From Alphaproteobacteria bacterium (GTDB taxonomy: Bacteria; Pseudomonadota; Alphaproteobacteria; Reyranellales; Reyranellaceae), in NCBI GenBank assembly GCA_005884705.1, contig VBAF01000233.1, forward strand, positions 1 to 7,566: a DNA stretch of 7,566 nucleotides, in the 5' to 3' direction. This document shows, piece by piece, positions 1 through 6,638 of this stretch. The position numbers and the translations under genes were made by a program. The first letter of the stretch is position 1. Each line of letters starts with the position of its first letter. The notes beneath the pieces are model-generated. The model was not told where the DNA came from. It was given only the letters and a program-made list of their open reading frames with translations, and did not search any database.

Positions 1-1222
1 CGGTGATCGTGGCGACTTCCTGCCAGGTGATGTGCGAGGGCATCTCGGCCAGCAGATACAGGGTCTCGTCGAACAGCACGAGGCCGAAAGTGTGCTGCAG
101 CCATTGGCGGATCGCCTCGATGTTGAGGGCAAAGGCGAGCCCCAGCACGGCGCCGATCGCCGCACCAATGCCGCCGATCGCCAGGCCATCGAGCAGGAAC
201 AGGCGCAGGATGGCGCCGCGCGTCGCGCCCATGGTGCGCAGGATGGCGATGTCGCCTGTCTTGGTGCGCACCAGCATCACCAGGCTCGAGACGATGTTGA
301 AGGCCGCCACCAGCACGATCATGGTCAGCACGATGAACAGCACGTTGGTCTGGCCCTGGATCGCGGCGAAGAACCCGAAGTTCGCCTGGAACCAGTCGAA
401 CACCCAGCCCTGCGGGCCGACCGCCTGGGTGACTTGGCGCTTGGCCGGGGAAAGCGGCGTGCCCTCGGCCAGGAACACCTCGATGGTCGAGACCCTGTCG
501 CCCATTCCCAGCAGGCGCTGCACCTCGGCGAGCGGCGCGTAGACGAAGTTCGAATCGTAGTCGTACATGCCGGCGCAGAACACCGCCGTCACCTCGGCCA
601 TCGCCGAGCGCGGCATGACGCCGAGCGGCGTGGCGATCGACACTGGCGAGACGAGCTGCAGGCGGTCGCCGACCTTCAGCCCCATCAGATCCGCGAAGCG
701 CCTGCCGACGGCCACGGTGAGACCGTTGCCGAAGTCCTTGAGCGTGCCCCAGTTGACGGGCTTGCCGTCGTCGCTGCGGCAGAGGGTGCGGTAGCGCTCG
801 CGAACGCCGGGCGGTCCGTCGATCGCGGCGCTGAGCGGCGTGCGCGCCCGGAAGTCGTCCGGCGTCATGCCACGCAGCAGCACGCCTCTCACCTTCTCGC
901 CGGCGACCGCGATCACCTGGCCCTCGGCCGCGGGCGTGGCGGTCTGCACGCCGGGCACCGCCCGCAGCTTCGCCAGCAGCTCGGGCGTCGCCTGCAGGCC
1001 GTCGCGGTTGCCCTGCACGCCGAGCTGGCCGCTGATGCTCGCCATCTGGCGCAGCATCTCGAGCTGGAAGCCGTTCATCACGGCCATCACCACGATCAGC
1101 GTGCCGACGCCGAGCGCGATGCCGACCAGCGAGAAGCCGGCGATCACCGAGATGAAGCCTTCCTCGCGCCGCGCCCGCAAGTAGCGGAACGCGATCAGGC
1201 GCTCGACGGCGGCGAAGGCCAC
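1..1222 (-). CDS. lolC: Lipoprotein-releasing ABC transporter permease LolC/LolE family (3' end cut by window)
   Basis: This is the inner-membrane permease of the LolCDE complex, which extracts outer-membrane lipoproteins from the inner membrane and passes them to the carrier LolA. I translated 407 codons by hand from a GTG start at 1222. The N-terminus reads VAFAAVERLIAFRYLRARRE and continues EGFISVIAGF, the typical LolC/E opening. TM1 spans about residues 28-48 and ends in VMAVMNGF. A periplasmic MacB_PCD-like domain follows (about 50-285), then TM2 (about 288-310), a cytoplasmic coupling segment with LRTMGATRGAI, and TM3 (about 340-362). The sequence ends at WQEVATIT, just where TM4 should begin, so roughly 30-40 residues are missing. 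GTG is chosen because no in-frame ATG occurs before residue 45 and homology starts there. No strong Shine-Dalgarno is visible; the 5' flank is a repeat arm. The gene lies downstream of proS, as in many alphaproteobacteria, with lolD expected next. LolC versus LolE cannot be decided here. Confidence 0.93.
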   Translation of the reverse strand, partial: MAFAAVERLIAFRYLRARREEGFISVIAGFSLVGIALGVGTLIVVMAVMNGFQLEMLRQMASISGQLGVQGNRDGLQATPELLAKLRAVPGVQTATPAAEGQVIAVAGEKVRGVLLRGMTPDDFRARTPLSAAIDGPPGVRERYRTLCRSDDGKPVNWGTLKDFGNGLTVAVGRRFADLMGLKVGDRLQLVSPVSIATPLGVMPRSAMAEVTAVFCAGMYDYDSNFVYAPLAEVQRLLGMGDRVSTIEVFLAEGTPLSPAKRQVTQAVGPQGWVFDWFQANFGFFAAIQGQTNVLFIVLTMIVLVAAFNIVSSLVMLVRTKTGDIAILRTMGATRGAILRLFLLDGLAIGGIGAAIGAVLGLAFALNIEAIRQWLQHTFGLVLFDETLYLLAEMPSHITWQEVATIT

Positions 1223-1224
1223 TA

Positions 1225-1348
1225 CCGTCGTCCCGACCGCAGCCGAGCGCAGCGAGGCGAAGTGGAGGGACCTTTTCGGGCACCGCCTGCCACAAAAACA
1301 GGTCCCTCGACTGCGCAGCCCTGCAGGCTGCTTCGCTCGGGACGACGG
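1225..1348. repeat. Large imperfect palindrome between proS and lolC
   Basis: Two 49-nt arms (1225-1273 and 1300-1348) are inverted relative to each other around a 26-nt centre. The outer 12 nt of the arms match perfectly (CCGTCGTCCCGA), as do the inner 9 (GAGGGACCT). The 28 nt between them are of equal length but diverged. The centre can add a small hairpin (GGCA 1279-1282 with TGCC 1288-1291). The element takes up almost all of the proS-lolC gap. It lies 7 nt beyond the proS stop and 2 nt before the lolC GTG. It resembles the dispersed palindromic intergenic repeats of many alphaproteobacterial genomes. No second copy occurs in this window, so family membership is inference. In a proS-lolC transcript it could form a stable hairpin that affects termination, mRNA stability or lolC translation. 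Confidence 0.8.
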
Positions 1349-1355
1349 GAATACG

Positions 1356-2669
1356 TCATCCGAACCGGCTCGCAACCTGGTCGAACGGCACTTCTTCCCG
1401 CGCGCCGGACTTGCGGTTCTTGAGCTCGGCCTTGCCGGCCGACACGCCCTTGGGTCCGACAATCACCTGCCAGGGGATGCCGATCAGGTCCATGTCGGCG
1501 AACTTGCCGCCGGGGCGAATGTCGCGGTCGTCGTGCAGCACCTCGACGCCCTTCGCCCGCAGCGCGTCGTAGAGCTTGGTGCAGGCGCCCGCGACGGCGC
1601 CGTCGTCGGGCTTGAGGTTGACGATCGCGAGCTTGAAAGGCGCTACCGATTCGGGCCAGACGATGCCCGCCTCGTCGTGGCTTGCCTCGATGATGCCGCC
1701 GACCAGGCGCGACACGCCGATGCCGTAGGAGCCCATCTCGACCGTGACCTGCTCGCCGCCGGGACCGGCGACCACCGCGTTCATCGGCTTGGAGTACTTG
1801 GTGCCGAAATAGAAGATGTGGCCGACCTCGATGCCGCGCGCGGCGAGCCGCTCGCCCTCGGGGATCTTCTCGAACGCCGCCTTGTCGTGCATCTCGTCGG
1901 TCGCCGCGTAGAGCGACGTCCATTCCTGCACGATCGGCTGCAGGTCCGAACCGTAGTCGATCGGGCGGCTCAGGATGTCCTTGTCGACCAAGCCCTTGTG
2001 GCAGAACACGGCGCTCTCGCCGGTCTCGGCCAGGACGATGAACTCGTGACTGAGGTCGCCACCGATCGGGCCGGTGTCGGCGCGCATCGGGATCGCCTTC
2101 AGACCCATGCGGGCGAAGGTGCGCAGGTAGGCGACGAACATCTTGTTGTAGGAATGGATCGCACCCGCCTTGTCGAGATCGAAGGAATAGTTGTCCTTCA
2201 TCAGGAACTCGCGGCCGCGCATCACGCCGAAGCGCGGCCGCACCTCGTCGCGGAACTTCCACTGGATGTGATAGAGGTTCTTCGGCAGGTCGCGGTAGCT
2301 CTTCGCGCCGTCGCGGAAGAGCACGGTGATCATCTCCTCGTTGGTCGGACCGAACAGCATCTCGCGGCCCTGGCGGTCCTTGATGCGCAGCATCTCGTCG
2401 CCGTAGTCGTCGTAGCGGCCGCTCTCGCGCCACAGCTCGGCCGACTGGATGGTCGGCATCAGCACTTCCTGCGCACCCGCGGCGTCCTGCTCCTCGCGCA
2501 CGATGCGCTCGATGTTCTTCAGCACCCGCAGCCCGAGCGGCAGCCAGGCATAGATGCCGGCGCTGGTCTGGCGGACCAGGCCGGCGCGCAGCATCAGCCG
2601 GTGCGAGACGATCTGCGCCTCCGAAGGGTTCTCCTTCATGGTGGGCAGGAAATATTGGCTCATTCGCAT
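1356..2669 (-). CDS. proS: Proline--tRNA ligase, short form without INS editing domain
   Basis: This cytoplasmic class II aminoacyl-tRNA synthetase attaches proline to tRNA-Pro. It has 437 residues from ATG 2669 and starts MRMSQYFLPTMKENP. Motif 1 lies around residues 33-46 (RQTSAGIYAWLPLG), followed by PTNEEM at 108-113. Motif 2 is FRDEVRPRFGVMRGREF at 139-155 and motif 3 is GSYGIGVSRLVGGIIE at 313-328. The anticodon-binding domain occupies about 343-437 (PFKLAIVNLKP onward). The length fits the short alphaproteobacterial form. The E. coli type, about 572 residues, carries an editing insertion of about 180 residues between motifs 2 and 3; here only about 155 residues separate the motifs. The start at 2669 is preferred over ATG 2663 because MR(L/M)SxYFLP is the usual family opening, but both remain possible. 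No Shine-Dalgarno precedes either. The gene is divergent from the permease and upstream of lolC. Confidence 0.97.
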   Translation of the reverse strand: MRMSQYFLPTMKENPSEAQIVSHRLMLRAGLVRQTSAGIYAWLPLGLRVLKNIERIVREEQDAAGAQEVLMPTIQSAELWRESGRYDDYGDEMLRIKDRQGREMLFGPTNEEMITVLFRDGAKSYRDLPKNLYHIQWKFRDEVRPRFGVMRGREFLMKDNYSFDLDKAGAIHSYNKMFVAYLRTFARMGLKAIPMRADTGPIGGDLSHEFIVLAETGESAVFCHKGLVDKDILSRPIDYGSDLQPIVQEWTSLYAATDEMHDKAAFEKIPEGERLAARGIEVGHIFYFGTKYSKPMNAVVAGPGGEQVTVEMGSYGIGVSRLVGGIIEASHDEAGIVWPESVAPFKLAIVNLKPDDGAVAGACTKLYDALRAKGVEVLHDDRDIRPGGKFADMDLIGIPWQVIVGPKGVSAGKAELKNRKSGAREEVPFDQVASRFG

Positions 2670-2677
2670 GGCGGCGG

Positions 2678-2706
2678 ACTGTAGGGAACGGACCCTGCAA
2701 AGGCAA
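2678..2706 (-). promoter_or_regulatory. Candidate sigma-70-type promoter for proS
   Basis: On the minus strand, TTGCCT (2706-2701) is followed by a 17-nt spacer and TACAGT (2683-2678). Each box matches four of six consensus positions. Only 8 nt separate the -10 box from ATG 2669, so transcription would begin at or within about 3 nt of the start codon. This agrees with the absence of a Shine-Dalgarno sequence there. The call rests on pattern only. Confidence 0.4.
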
Positions 2707-2730
2707 ACCGGGGCGCAATCCCGCTGGTTT

Positions 2731-2742
2731 TGCACAGGTGCA
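2731..2742. promoter_or_regulatory. Small perfect palindrome in the proS/permease divergent gap (possible operator)
   Basis: TGCAC-AG-GTGCA is a perfect inverted repeat with 5-bp arms and a 2-bp centre. It overlaps a TTGCAC (2730-2735) that could be a -35 box for the permease, although no convincing -10 box follows at the right distance. Position and symmetry suit a dimeric repressor, but a 10-bp match is weak and could be chance. Confidence 0.2.
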
Positions 2743-2766
2743 TGCCCGCACACTGCGGCAATCGAC

Positions 2767-2774
2767 GGGGGGAG
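2767..2774 (+). promoter_or_regulatory. Ribosome binding site of the purine permease
   Basis: GGGGGGAG lies 7 nt before ATG 2782. It sets the permease start over the longer open frame that extends upstream into the divergent proS gene. Confidence 0.75.
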
Positions 2775-2781
2775 ACCGCGA

Positions 2782-4074
2782 ATGCTCGAACAACTGTTCA
2801 AACTGAGCGAGAACAAGACGTCGGTGCGGACCGAAATCGTGGCCGGGATCACGACCTTCCTCACCATGGCCTACATCATCTTCGTCAACCCCGACATCCT
2901 CAGCAAGGCCGGCATGCCGTTCGGCGCGGTGTTCACGGCGACCTGCGTCGCCGCCGCGATCGGCTGCCTGCTGATGGCGTTCGTCGCCAACTACCCGATC
3001 GCGCTGGCGCCCGGCATGGGGCTCAACGCCTACTTCGCCTTCGGCGTGGTCGGCGGCATGAAGTTCAGCTGGCAGGTCGCGCTCGGCTGCGTGTTCATCT
3101 CCGGCATCATCTTCTTCATCATCAGCGTGCTGCCGATCCGCGAATGGATCGTCAACGCCATCCCCAAGTCGCTCAAGATGGCGATCGCCGCCGGCATCGG
3201 CCTGTTCCTGGCGCTGATCGCGCTCAAGAATGCCGGCATCGTGGTCGGCGATCCGGCGACGCTGGTAAAACACGGCGACCTCAAGAGCTGGCCCGTCCTG
3301 ATGGCGACGCTGGGCTTCGCCCTGATCGTGGCGCTCGAGTACCGCAAGGTGCTGGGCGGGGTGATCATCGGCATCCTGGTCGTGACCATCATCTCGATCG
3401 TCGCCGGCCATCAGAAGTTCGCCGGGGTGTTCGACGTGCCGCCCGACATCAGTCCGGTCTTCCTGCAGATGGACCTCGCCGGCGCGATGAGCATCGGGCT
3501 GGTGACGGTCGTCTTCGCCTTCCTGTTCGTCGACCTGTTCGACAATACCGGGACGCTGATCGCGCTCGCCCATCGCGGCGGCTTTCTGCGGCCCGACGGC
3601 ACCGTGCCGCGGCTGAACCGGGCACTGATGTCCGACAGCGCGGCGGCGATGATCGGCGCGGCGGTCGGCACCTCGACCACAACCAGCTACATCGAGAGCG
3701 CGTCGGGCATCAACGCCGGCGGCCGCACCGGCCTCACCGCGCTTACCGTCGCGGTGCTGTTCCTGCTCGCGCTGTTCGTGGCGCCGCTCGCCGGCTCGAT
3801 TCCGGCCTATGCGACGGCGCCCGCCTTGCTCTACGTCGCCTGCCTGATGACGCGCGGCCTCGTCGAGATCGAATGGGACGACATCACCGAGGCGGCGCCG
3901 GCGGTGATCACCGCGATCGCCATGCCCTTCACCTTCTCGATCGCCGAGGGCATCGCCTTCGGCTTCATCGCCTACACCGTCATCAAGCTGGTCGCCGGCA
4001 AGGTCGCGGAAATCCATCCGGCGGTCGGCATCTTGGCTGTCCTCTTCGTGATCAAATACGTGGTCATCGGTTAA
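2782..4074 (+). CDS. NCS2/AzgA-family nucleobase (adenine/guanine/hypoxanthine-type) permease
   Basis: This is a polytopic inner-membrane transporter of 430 residues, likely a proton symporter for purine bases. Family hallmarks are MAYIIFVNPDIL near residues 29-40, APGMGLNAYFAF at 76-87, FVDLFDNTGTLI at 249-260 and GTSTTTSYIESASGI at 296-310. The last two form the substrate- and proton-site region in this fold, with D251, D254 and E305 the likely key acidic residues. About 12-14 hydrophobic segments fill the chain and there is no signal peptide. ATG 2782 is chosen because a strong Shine-Dalgarno precedes it and MLEQLFKL is a typical AzgA start. The stop is TAA. It is the only plus-strand gene here, divergent from proS and convergent with the DUF1467 gene, so it is probably transcribed alone. 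GC-rich codon use matches its neighbours, so any transfer is not recent from a distant source. Purine specificity is by family; the exact base cannot be read from sequence. Confidence 0.93.
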   Translation: MLEQLFKLSENKTSVRTEIVAGITTFLTMAYIIFVNPDILSKAGMPFGAVFTATCVAAAIGCLLMAFVANYPIALAPGMGLNAYFAFGVVGGMKFSWQVALGCVFISGIIFFIISVLPIREWIVNAIPKSLKMAIAAGIGLFLALIALKNAGIVVGDPATLVKHGDLKSWPVLMATLGFALIVALEYRKVLGGVIIGILVVTIISIVAGHQKFAGVFDVPPDISPVFLQMDLAGAMSIGLVTVVFAFLFVDLFDNTGTLIALAHRGGFLRPDGTVPRLNRALMSDSAAAMIGAAVGTSTTTSYIESASGINAGGRTGLTALTVAVLFLLALFVAPLAGSIPAYATAPALLYVACLMTRGLVEIEWDDITEAAPAVITAIAMPFTFSIAEGIAFGFIAYTVIKLVAGKVAEIHPAVGILAVLFVIKYVVIG

Positions 4075-4285
4075 TCAGACCGAAACCCGACGGGCAACGC
4101 GGACATTTGTTTGTGGTCGAACGGTTCCCCCCATAACAATCGTTCCGTCAAGTCCGGCTGGCCGAAAGAAATGGTCTTGGCAATTCAACGCAGCCCTAGT
4201 AAACAGCCCATGCCTTAGGCGCTGGCCTGAGTTCTAGGGAGGAGAGGCGGCACAAAGCCGCCCGGACCATTTCGGGGTATGAGAG
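4075..4285. other. Non-coding convergent gap with two hairpins
   Basis: No credible reading frame lies in this stretch. Two short hairpins are visible: 4214-4231 (CTTAGG with CCTGAG, one G-U pair, 6-nt loop) and 4246-4262 (GGCGGC with GCCGCC, 5-nt loop). Between them lies the purine tract GGGAGGAGAGG at 4237-4247. A terminator follows at 4286-4316. No tRNA, rRNA or riboswitch that I know fits. Confidence 0.6.
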
Positions 4286-4316
4286 AAGCGGCGGTCACAC
4301 GGGACCGCCGCTTTTC
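4206..4316 (+). ncRNA. Possible small RNA ending in an intrinsic terminator
   Basis: A promoter-like pair TTGGCA (4177-4182), 17-nt spacer, TAAACA (4200-4205) could start a plus-strand RNA near 4212. Such an RNA of about 105 nt would hold three consecutive hairpins (4214-4231, 4246-4262, 4286-4313) and end in TTTT. The -35 box is good but the -10 box is weak. The same structures could simply be the permease 3' UTR. This is inference from pattern alone and matches no RNA family I recognise. Confidence 0.22.
4286..4316 (+). terminator. Rho-independent terminator in the convergent gap
   Basis: Perfect 11-bp stem: AAGCGGCGGTC (4286-4296) with GACCGCCGCTT (4303-4313), 6-nt loop ACACGG. On the plus strand it runs into TTTT at 4312-4315 and then CATTT, so it best ends plus-strand transcripts such as the permease mRNA. 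On the minus strand the same stem lies directly after the DUF1467 stop codon, but the trailing sequence is poor in U, so it would act weakly that way. Confidence 0.75.
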
Positions 4317-4557
4317 ATTTGAGGATGTCCCGGAAGCTGAAAATGTCCATCTGGTGCAGGACGTAGAAGCCCAGCCAGAGGACGGCCGCGACGATGCTGG
4401 TGATCACCGCCTTGCGGGCGAGCTGGGGCTTCTCGGGGGCGCCGCGATCCTGGCCGCGGCCGGGATTTTCGACCGGCCTCACGCCGAGCGGCAGGACGGC
4501 GAACAGGATGGTCCACCATATCACCAGATAGACCATGAGGCCGGTCGCCCAGCTCAT
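4315..4557 (-). CDS. DUF1467-family small inner-membrane protein
   Basis: The product is an 80-residue protein of unknown function with two predicted membrane helices, at about residues 6-25 (GLMVYLVIWWTILFAVLPLG) and 49-68 (KAVITSIVAAVLWLGFYVLH). A hydrophilic, Pro/Arg/Gly-rich loop joins them. The opening MSWATGLMVYLVIWW and the following PLGVRPVE are characteristic of the DUF1467 family. That family is almost confined to alphaproteobacteria and commonly sits between mce and proS. The gene starts 4 nt after the mce stop, so it is the last gene of the birA-coaX-rnj-mce operon and is probably translationally coupled. No good Shine-Dalgarno is visible. Its stop codon overlaps the terminator region. 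Function is unknown; two helices with a short loop suggest a small membrane subunit or assembly factor, but nothing in the sequence settles this. Confidence 0.88.
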   Translation of the reverse strand: MSWATGLMVYLVIWWTILFAVLPLGVRPVENPGRGQDRGAPEKPQLARKAVITSIVAAVLWLGFYVLHQMDIFSFRDILK

Positions 4558-4561
4558 GGGC

Positions 4562-4966
4562 TCAGACCTGCTCGAGCTCGATCAGCGTGCCGGTGAAGTC
4601 CTTGGGATGCAGGAACAGGACGGGCTTGTCGTGGGCGCCGATCTTGGGCTCGCCGTCGCCCAACACGCGCGCACCCTGCGACTTCAGCTTGTCGCGGGCG
4701 GCGTAGATGTCCTCGACCTCGTAGCAGACATGGTGGATCCCGCCGTCGGCGTTGCGGGCCAGGAAGTTGGCGATCGGCGACTCCTCGCCCAACGGATGCA
4801 GCAGCTCGATCTTGGTGTTGGGCAGCTCGACGAACACCACCGTGACGCCGTGCGCCGGCTGCGGCTTGGGCGCGCTCACCTTGGCGCCCATGAGGTTGGC
4901 GTAGAGGTCGGCTGCCTTGGCGAGGTCGGGCACGGCGATGGCAATGTGGTTCAGGCGTCCGATCAT
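4562..4966 (-). CDS. mce: Methylmalonyl-CoA epimerase
   Basis: This cytoplasmic enzyme of the vicinal oxygen chelate superfamily interconverts the (R)- and (S)-methylmalonyl-CoA epimers, linking propionyl-CoA carboxylase to the B12-dependent mutase on the way to succinyl-CoA. It has 134 residues, normal for the family. It opens MIGRLNHIAIAVPDL and ends with the conserved HPKDFTGTLIELEQV. Likely metal ligands are H7, E54 (TKIELL), H79 (GGIHHV) and E130 (LIELEQ), placed by family analogy. The start at 4966 has a good AGGAG 7 nt upstream; an in-frame ATG at 5005 would lie inside the rnj end and adds residues without homology. The gap from the rnj stop is 16 nt. The mutase and carboxylase genes are not in this window. 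Confidence 0.95.
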   Translation of the reverse strand: MIGRLNHIAIAVPDLAKAADLYANLMGAKVSAPKPQPAHGVTVVFVELPNTKIELLHPLGEESPIANFLARNADGGIHHVCYEVEDIYAARDKLKSQGARVLGDGEPKIGAHDKPVLFLHPKDFTGTLIELEQV

Positions 4967-4982
4967 GGGTGCTCCTGCAGCC

Positions 4983-6638
4983 TTAGATGCGGACGATATG
5001 GACATCCGTCAACGGCTTCTTGCCGAGATGGGCGCGCACGATCCGCCGCACCGCCTGGTGCGCCGCCTGCCCGATCCGGCCATCGTCGCGCCGCTCCGCG
5101 GCGTTGAGGTCGGCCAGCATCTCCTTCAACCCGGCGACGATCGCGCCGTTCAGCTCGCCGTCGCCATCGTCGATGCCGCGCAAGCTGACCACCGGCTCGG
5201 CCTTGGCCCGGCCTTGGTCATCGATCACCAGCGTAGCCGCCGCCGCGCCGTTCCATAGCAGCTTGCGGCGCTCGCGCAGCGCCTCGCCGTCGAGCTCGAT
5301 CAGCCCGTCGCCGTCGCGCGCCAGCCGCCCGGCATGGACATGGCCGACGATCGCGGCCGGCCCGGGCGCCAGCCGCACCAGTGTGCCGTTGGGCGCCAGC
5401 ACCGTCTCCGGCACCTGGCAGGCGCGGGCGAGCGCGGCATGCTCGACCATGTGGCGCATCTCGCCGTGCACCGGCAGGGCGATCTTGGGACGGACCCACT
5501 GGTACATGCGCACCAGCTCGTCGCGCGCCGGATGGCCGGAGACATGGATGTGCTCGTCCGGCCCGTCGCTGATCACCTCGACCCCGCGCGACATCAGCGC
5601 GTTGTGCAGCCGGCCGACCGCGCGCTCGTTGCCCGGGATCACGCGTGAGGAGAAGATCGCGCTGTCGCCGTCCTCCAGCACCAGCTCGCGATGCTCGCCG
5701 CTCGCCAGCTTGGCCATCGAGGCGCGCGGCTCGCCCTGGCTGCCGGTGCAGATGAACAGCACCTTGTCGCGCGGCAGCCAGCCCGCCTGCTGTTCCGGAA
5801 TACATTGCGGGAAATCGAGCAGGTAGCCGCACTCCTGGGCGGCCTCGACCATGCGCTGCAGCGCCCGTCCCGACAGCACCGGATGGCGACCGGCCGCCAC
5901 CGCGGCAAGTGCAATGCTCTCGACGCGTGCCAGGTTGGAGGCGAAGCAGGTGACGGCAACCCGGCATTTGGCGGCCTTCACCAGCTTCTCGAGATTGGCG
6001 CGCACCGTCGCCTCGGAACCGGCCTCGCCCTCGACGAAGACATTGGTGCTGTCGCACACCATGGCGAGCGCCCCCTCCTCGCCGATGCGCCGCAGCACCG
6101 CCTCGTCGGTCACCTCGCCCAAAAGCGGCTCGGGGTCGATCTTCCAGTCGCCGGTATGGAACACCGTGCCGAGCTTGGTGCGCACCGCCAGCGCATTCGG
6201 CTCGAGGATCGAATGGGTCATGACGATCATCTCGAGCTCGAAGGGCCCGACGGTGAACTTGCCGCCGAGCGGGATCTCGGTGACCGGCACGGCGTCGAAC
6301 AGCCCGGCGTCGCGCAGCTTGCGCTTCAGCACCGAGGCGGCGAACGGCGTGGCATAGACCGGCGCGCCCAGGCGCGGCCACAGGTCGGCGACGGCGCCGA
6401 GATGGTCCTCGTGCGCATGGGTGATGATGATGCCGGCGAGATCGGCCTTGCGCTGCTCGATGAAGGTCGGATCGGGCATCACCACCTCGACCCCGGGCAT
6501 GGTGTCGTCGCCGAAGGCGATGCCGAGATCGACCATCAGCCATTTGCCGGCATGGCCGTAGAGGTTGAGGTTCATGCCGATCTCGCCCGCGCCGCCCAGC
6601 GCCACGAACAGCAGCTCGTCGGCCGACGGGACGGTCAT
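4983..6638 (-). CDS. rnj: Ribonuclease J (metallo-beta-lactamase/beta-CASP RNase)
   Basis: This enzyme has 5'-to-3' exonuclease and endonuclease activity on RNA with a two-metal site, and in alphaproteobacteria works in rRNA and mRNA 5' processing. The protein has 551 residues, standard for RNase J. The beta-lactamase half carries GGAGEIGMN (15-23), D37, the HAHEDH signature at 74-79, H142 (THS) and D164 (HTGDWK). The beta-CASP domain spans about 196-365, beginning at DSTN (196-199), with HIHVSGH at 363-369 and PVHGE at 389-393 completing the active site. A C-terminal domain follows (about 450-551). All expected catalytic residues are present. ATG 6638 overlaps the coaX stop in an ATGA, which implies translational coupling; only a weak AAGAAG lies upstream. 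The name rnj (rnjA in some genomes) is by family. Confidence 0.96.
   Translation of the reverse strand: MTVPSADELLFVALGGAGEIGMNLNLYGHAGKWLMVDLGIAFGDDTMPGVEVVMPDPTFIEQRKADLAGIIITHAHEDHLGAVADLWPRLGAPVYATPFAASVLKRKLRDAGLFDAVPVTEIPLGGKFTVGPFELEMIVMTHSILEPNALAVRTKLGTVFHTGDWKIDPEPLLGEVTDEAVLRRIGEEGALAMVCDSTNVFVEGEAGSEATVRANLEKLVKAAKCRVAVTCFASNLARVESIALAAVAAGRHPVLSGRALQRMVEAAQECGYLLDFPQCIPEQQAGWLPRDKVLFICTGSQGEPRASMAKLASGEHRELVLEDGDSAIFSSRVIPGNERAVGRLHNALMSRGVEVISDGPDEHIHVSGHPARDELVRMYQWVRPKIALPVHGEMRHMVEHAALARACQVPETVLAPNGTLVRLAPGPAAIVGHVHAGRLARDGDGLIELDGEALRERRKLLWNGAAAATLVIDDQGRAKAEPVVSLRGIDDGDGELNGAIVAGLKEMLADLNAAERRDDGRIGQAAHQAVRRIVRAHLGKKPLTDVHIVRI

Noticed and set aside
32..1423. A 463-codon plus-strand open frame opposite lolC
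   Set aside because: Low-complexity His/Arg/Ala/Glu-rich translation antisense to a well-supported LolC, and it runs through the palindrome. No ribosome binding site of note.
1533..2684. A 383-codon plus-strand open frame opposite proS
   Set aside because: Antisense shadow of a clear synthetase gene, with typical GC-rich composition and no family resemblance.
2554..2781. A 76-residue N-terminal extension of the permease
   Set aside because: The added residues overlap divergent proS and show no homology; ATG 2782 has a strong Shine-Dalgarno at 7 nt and matches the family start.
2670..2781. Riboswitch upstream of the purine permease
   Set aside because: Only 112 bp separate the divergent genes, and I see no purine-riboswitch core or terminator/antiterminator pair.
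1222..4017. A 931-codon minus-strand open frame crossing proS and the permease
   Set aside because: Its product is rich in Asp, His, Arg, Gly and Gln with no recognisable domain. It is out of frame with proS and antisense to the permease; long shadow frames are expected in GC-rich DNA.
4139..4314. 6S RNA, SRP RNA or a tRNA in the convergent gap
   Set aside because: No long bulged hairpin as in 6S RNA, no SRP core motif and no cloverleaf or T-loop. Neighbours are also not those usual for 6S RNA.
4279..4596. A 105-codon plus-strand frame starting inside the terminator region
   Set aside because: It begins within the terminator stem-loop, is antisense to the DUF1467 gene, lacks a good Shine-Dalgarno at the right spacing and has no recognisable domain.
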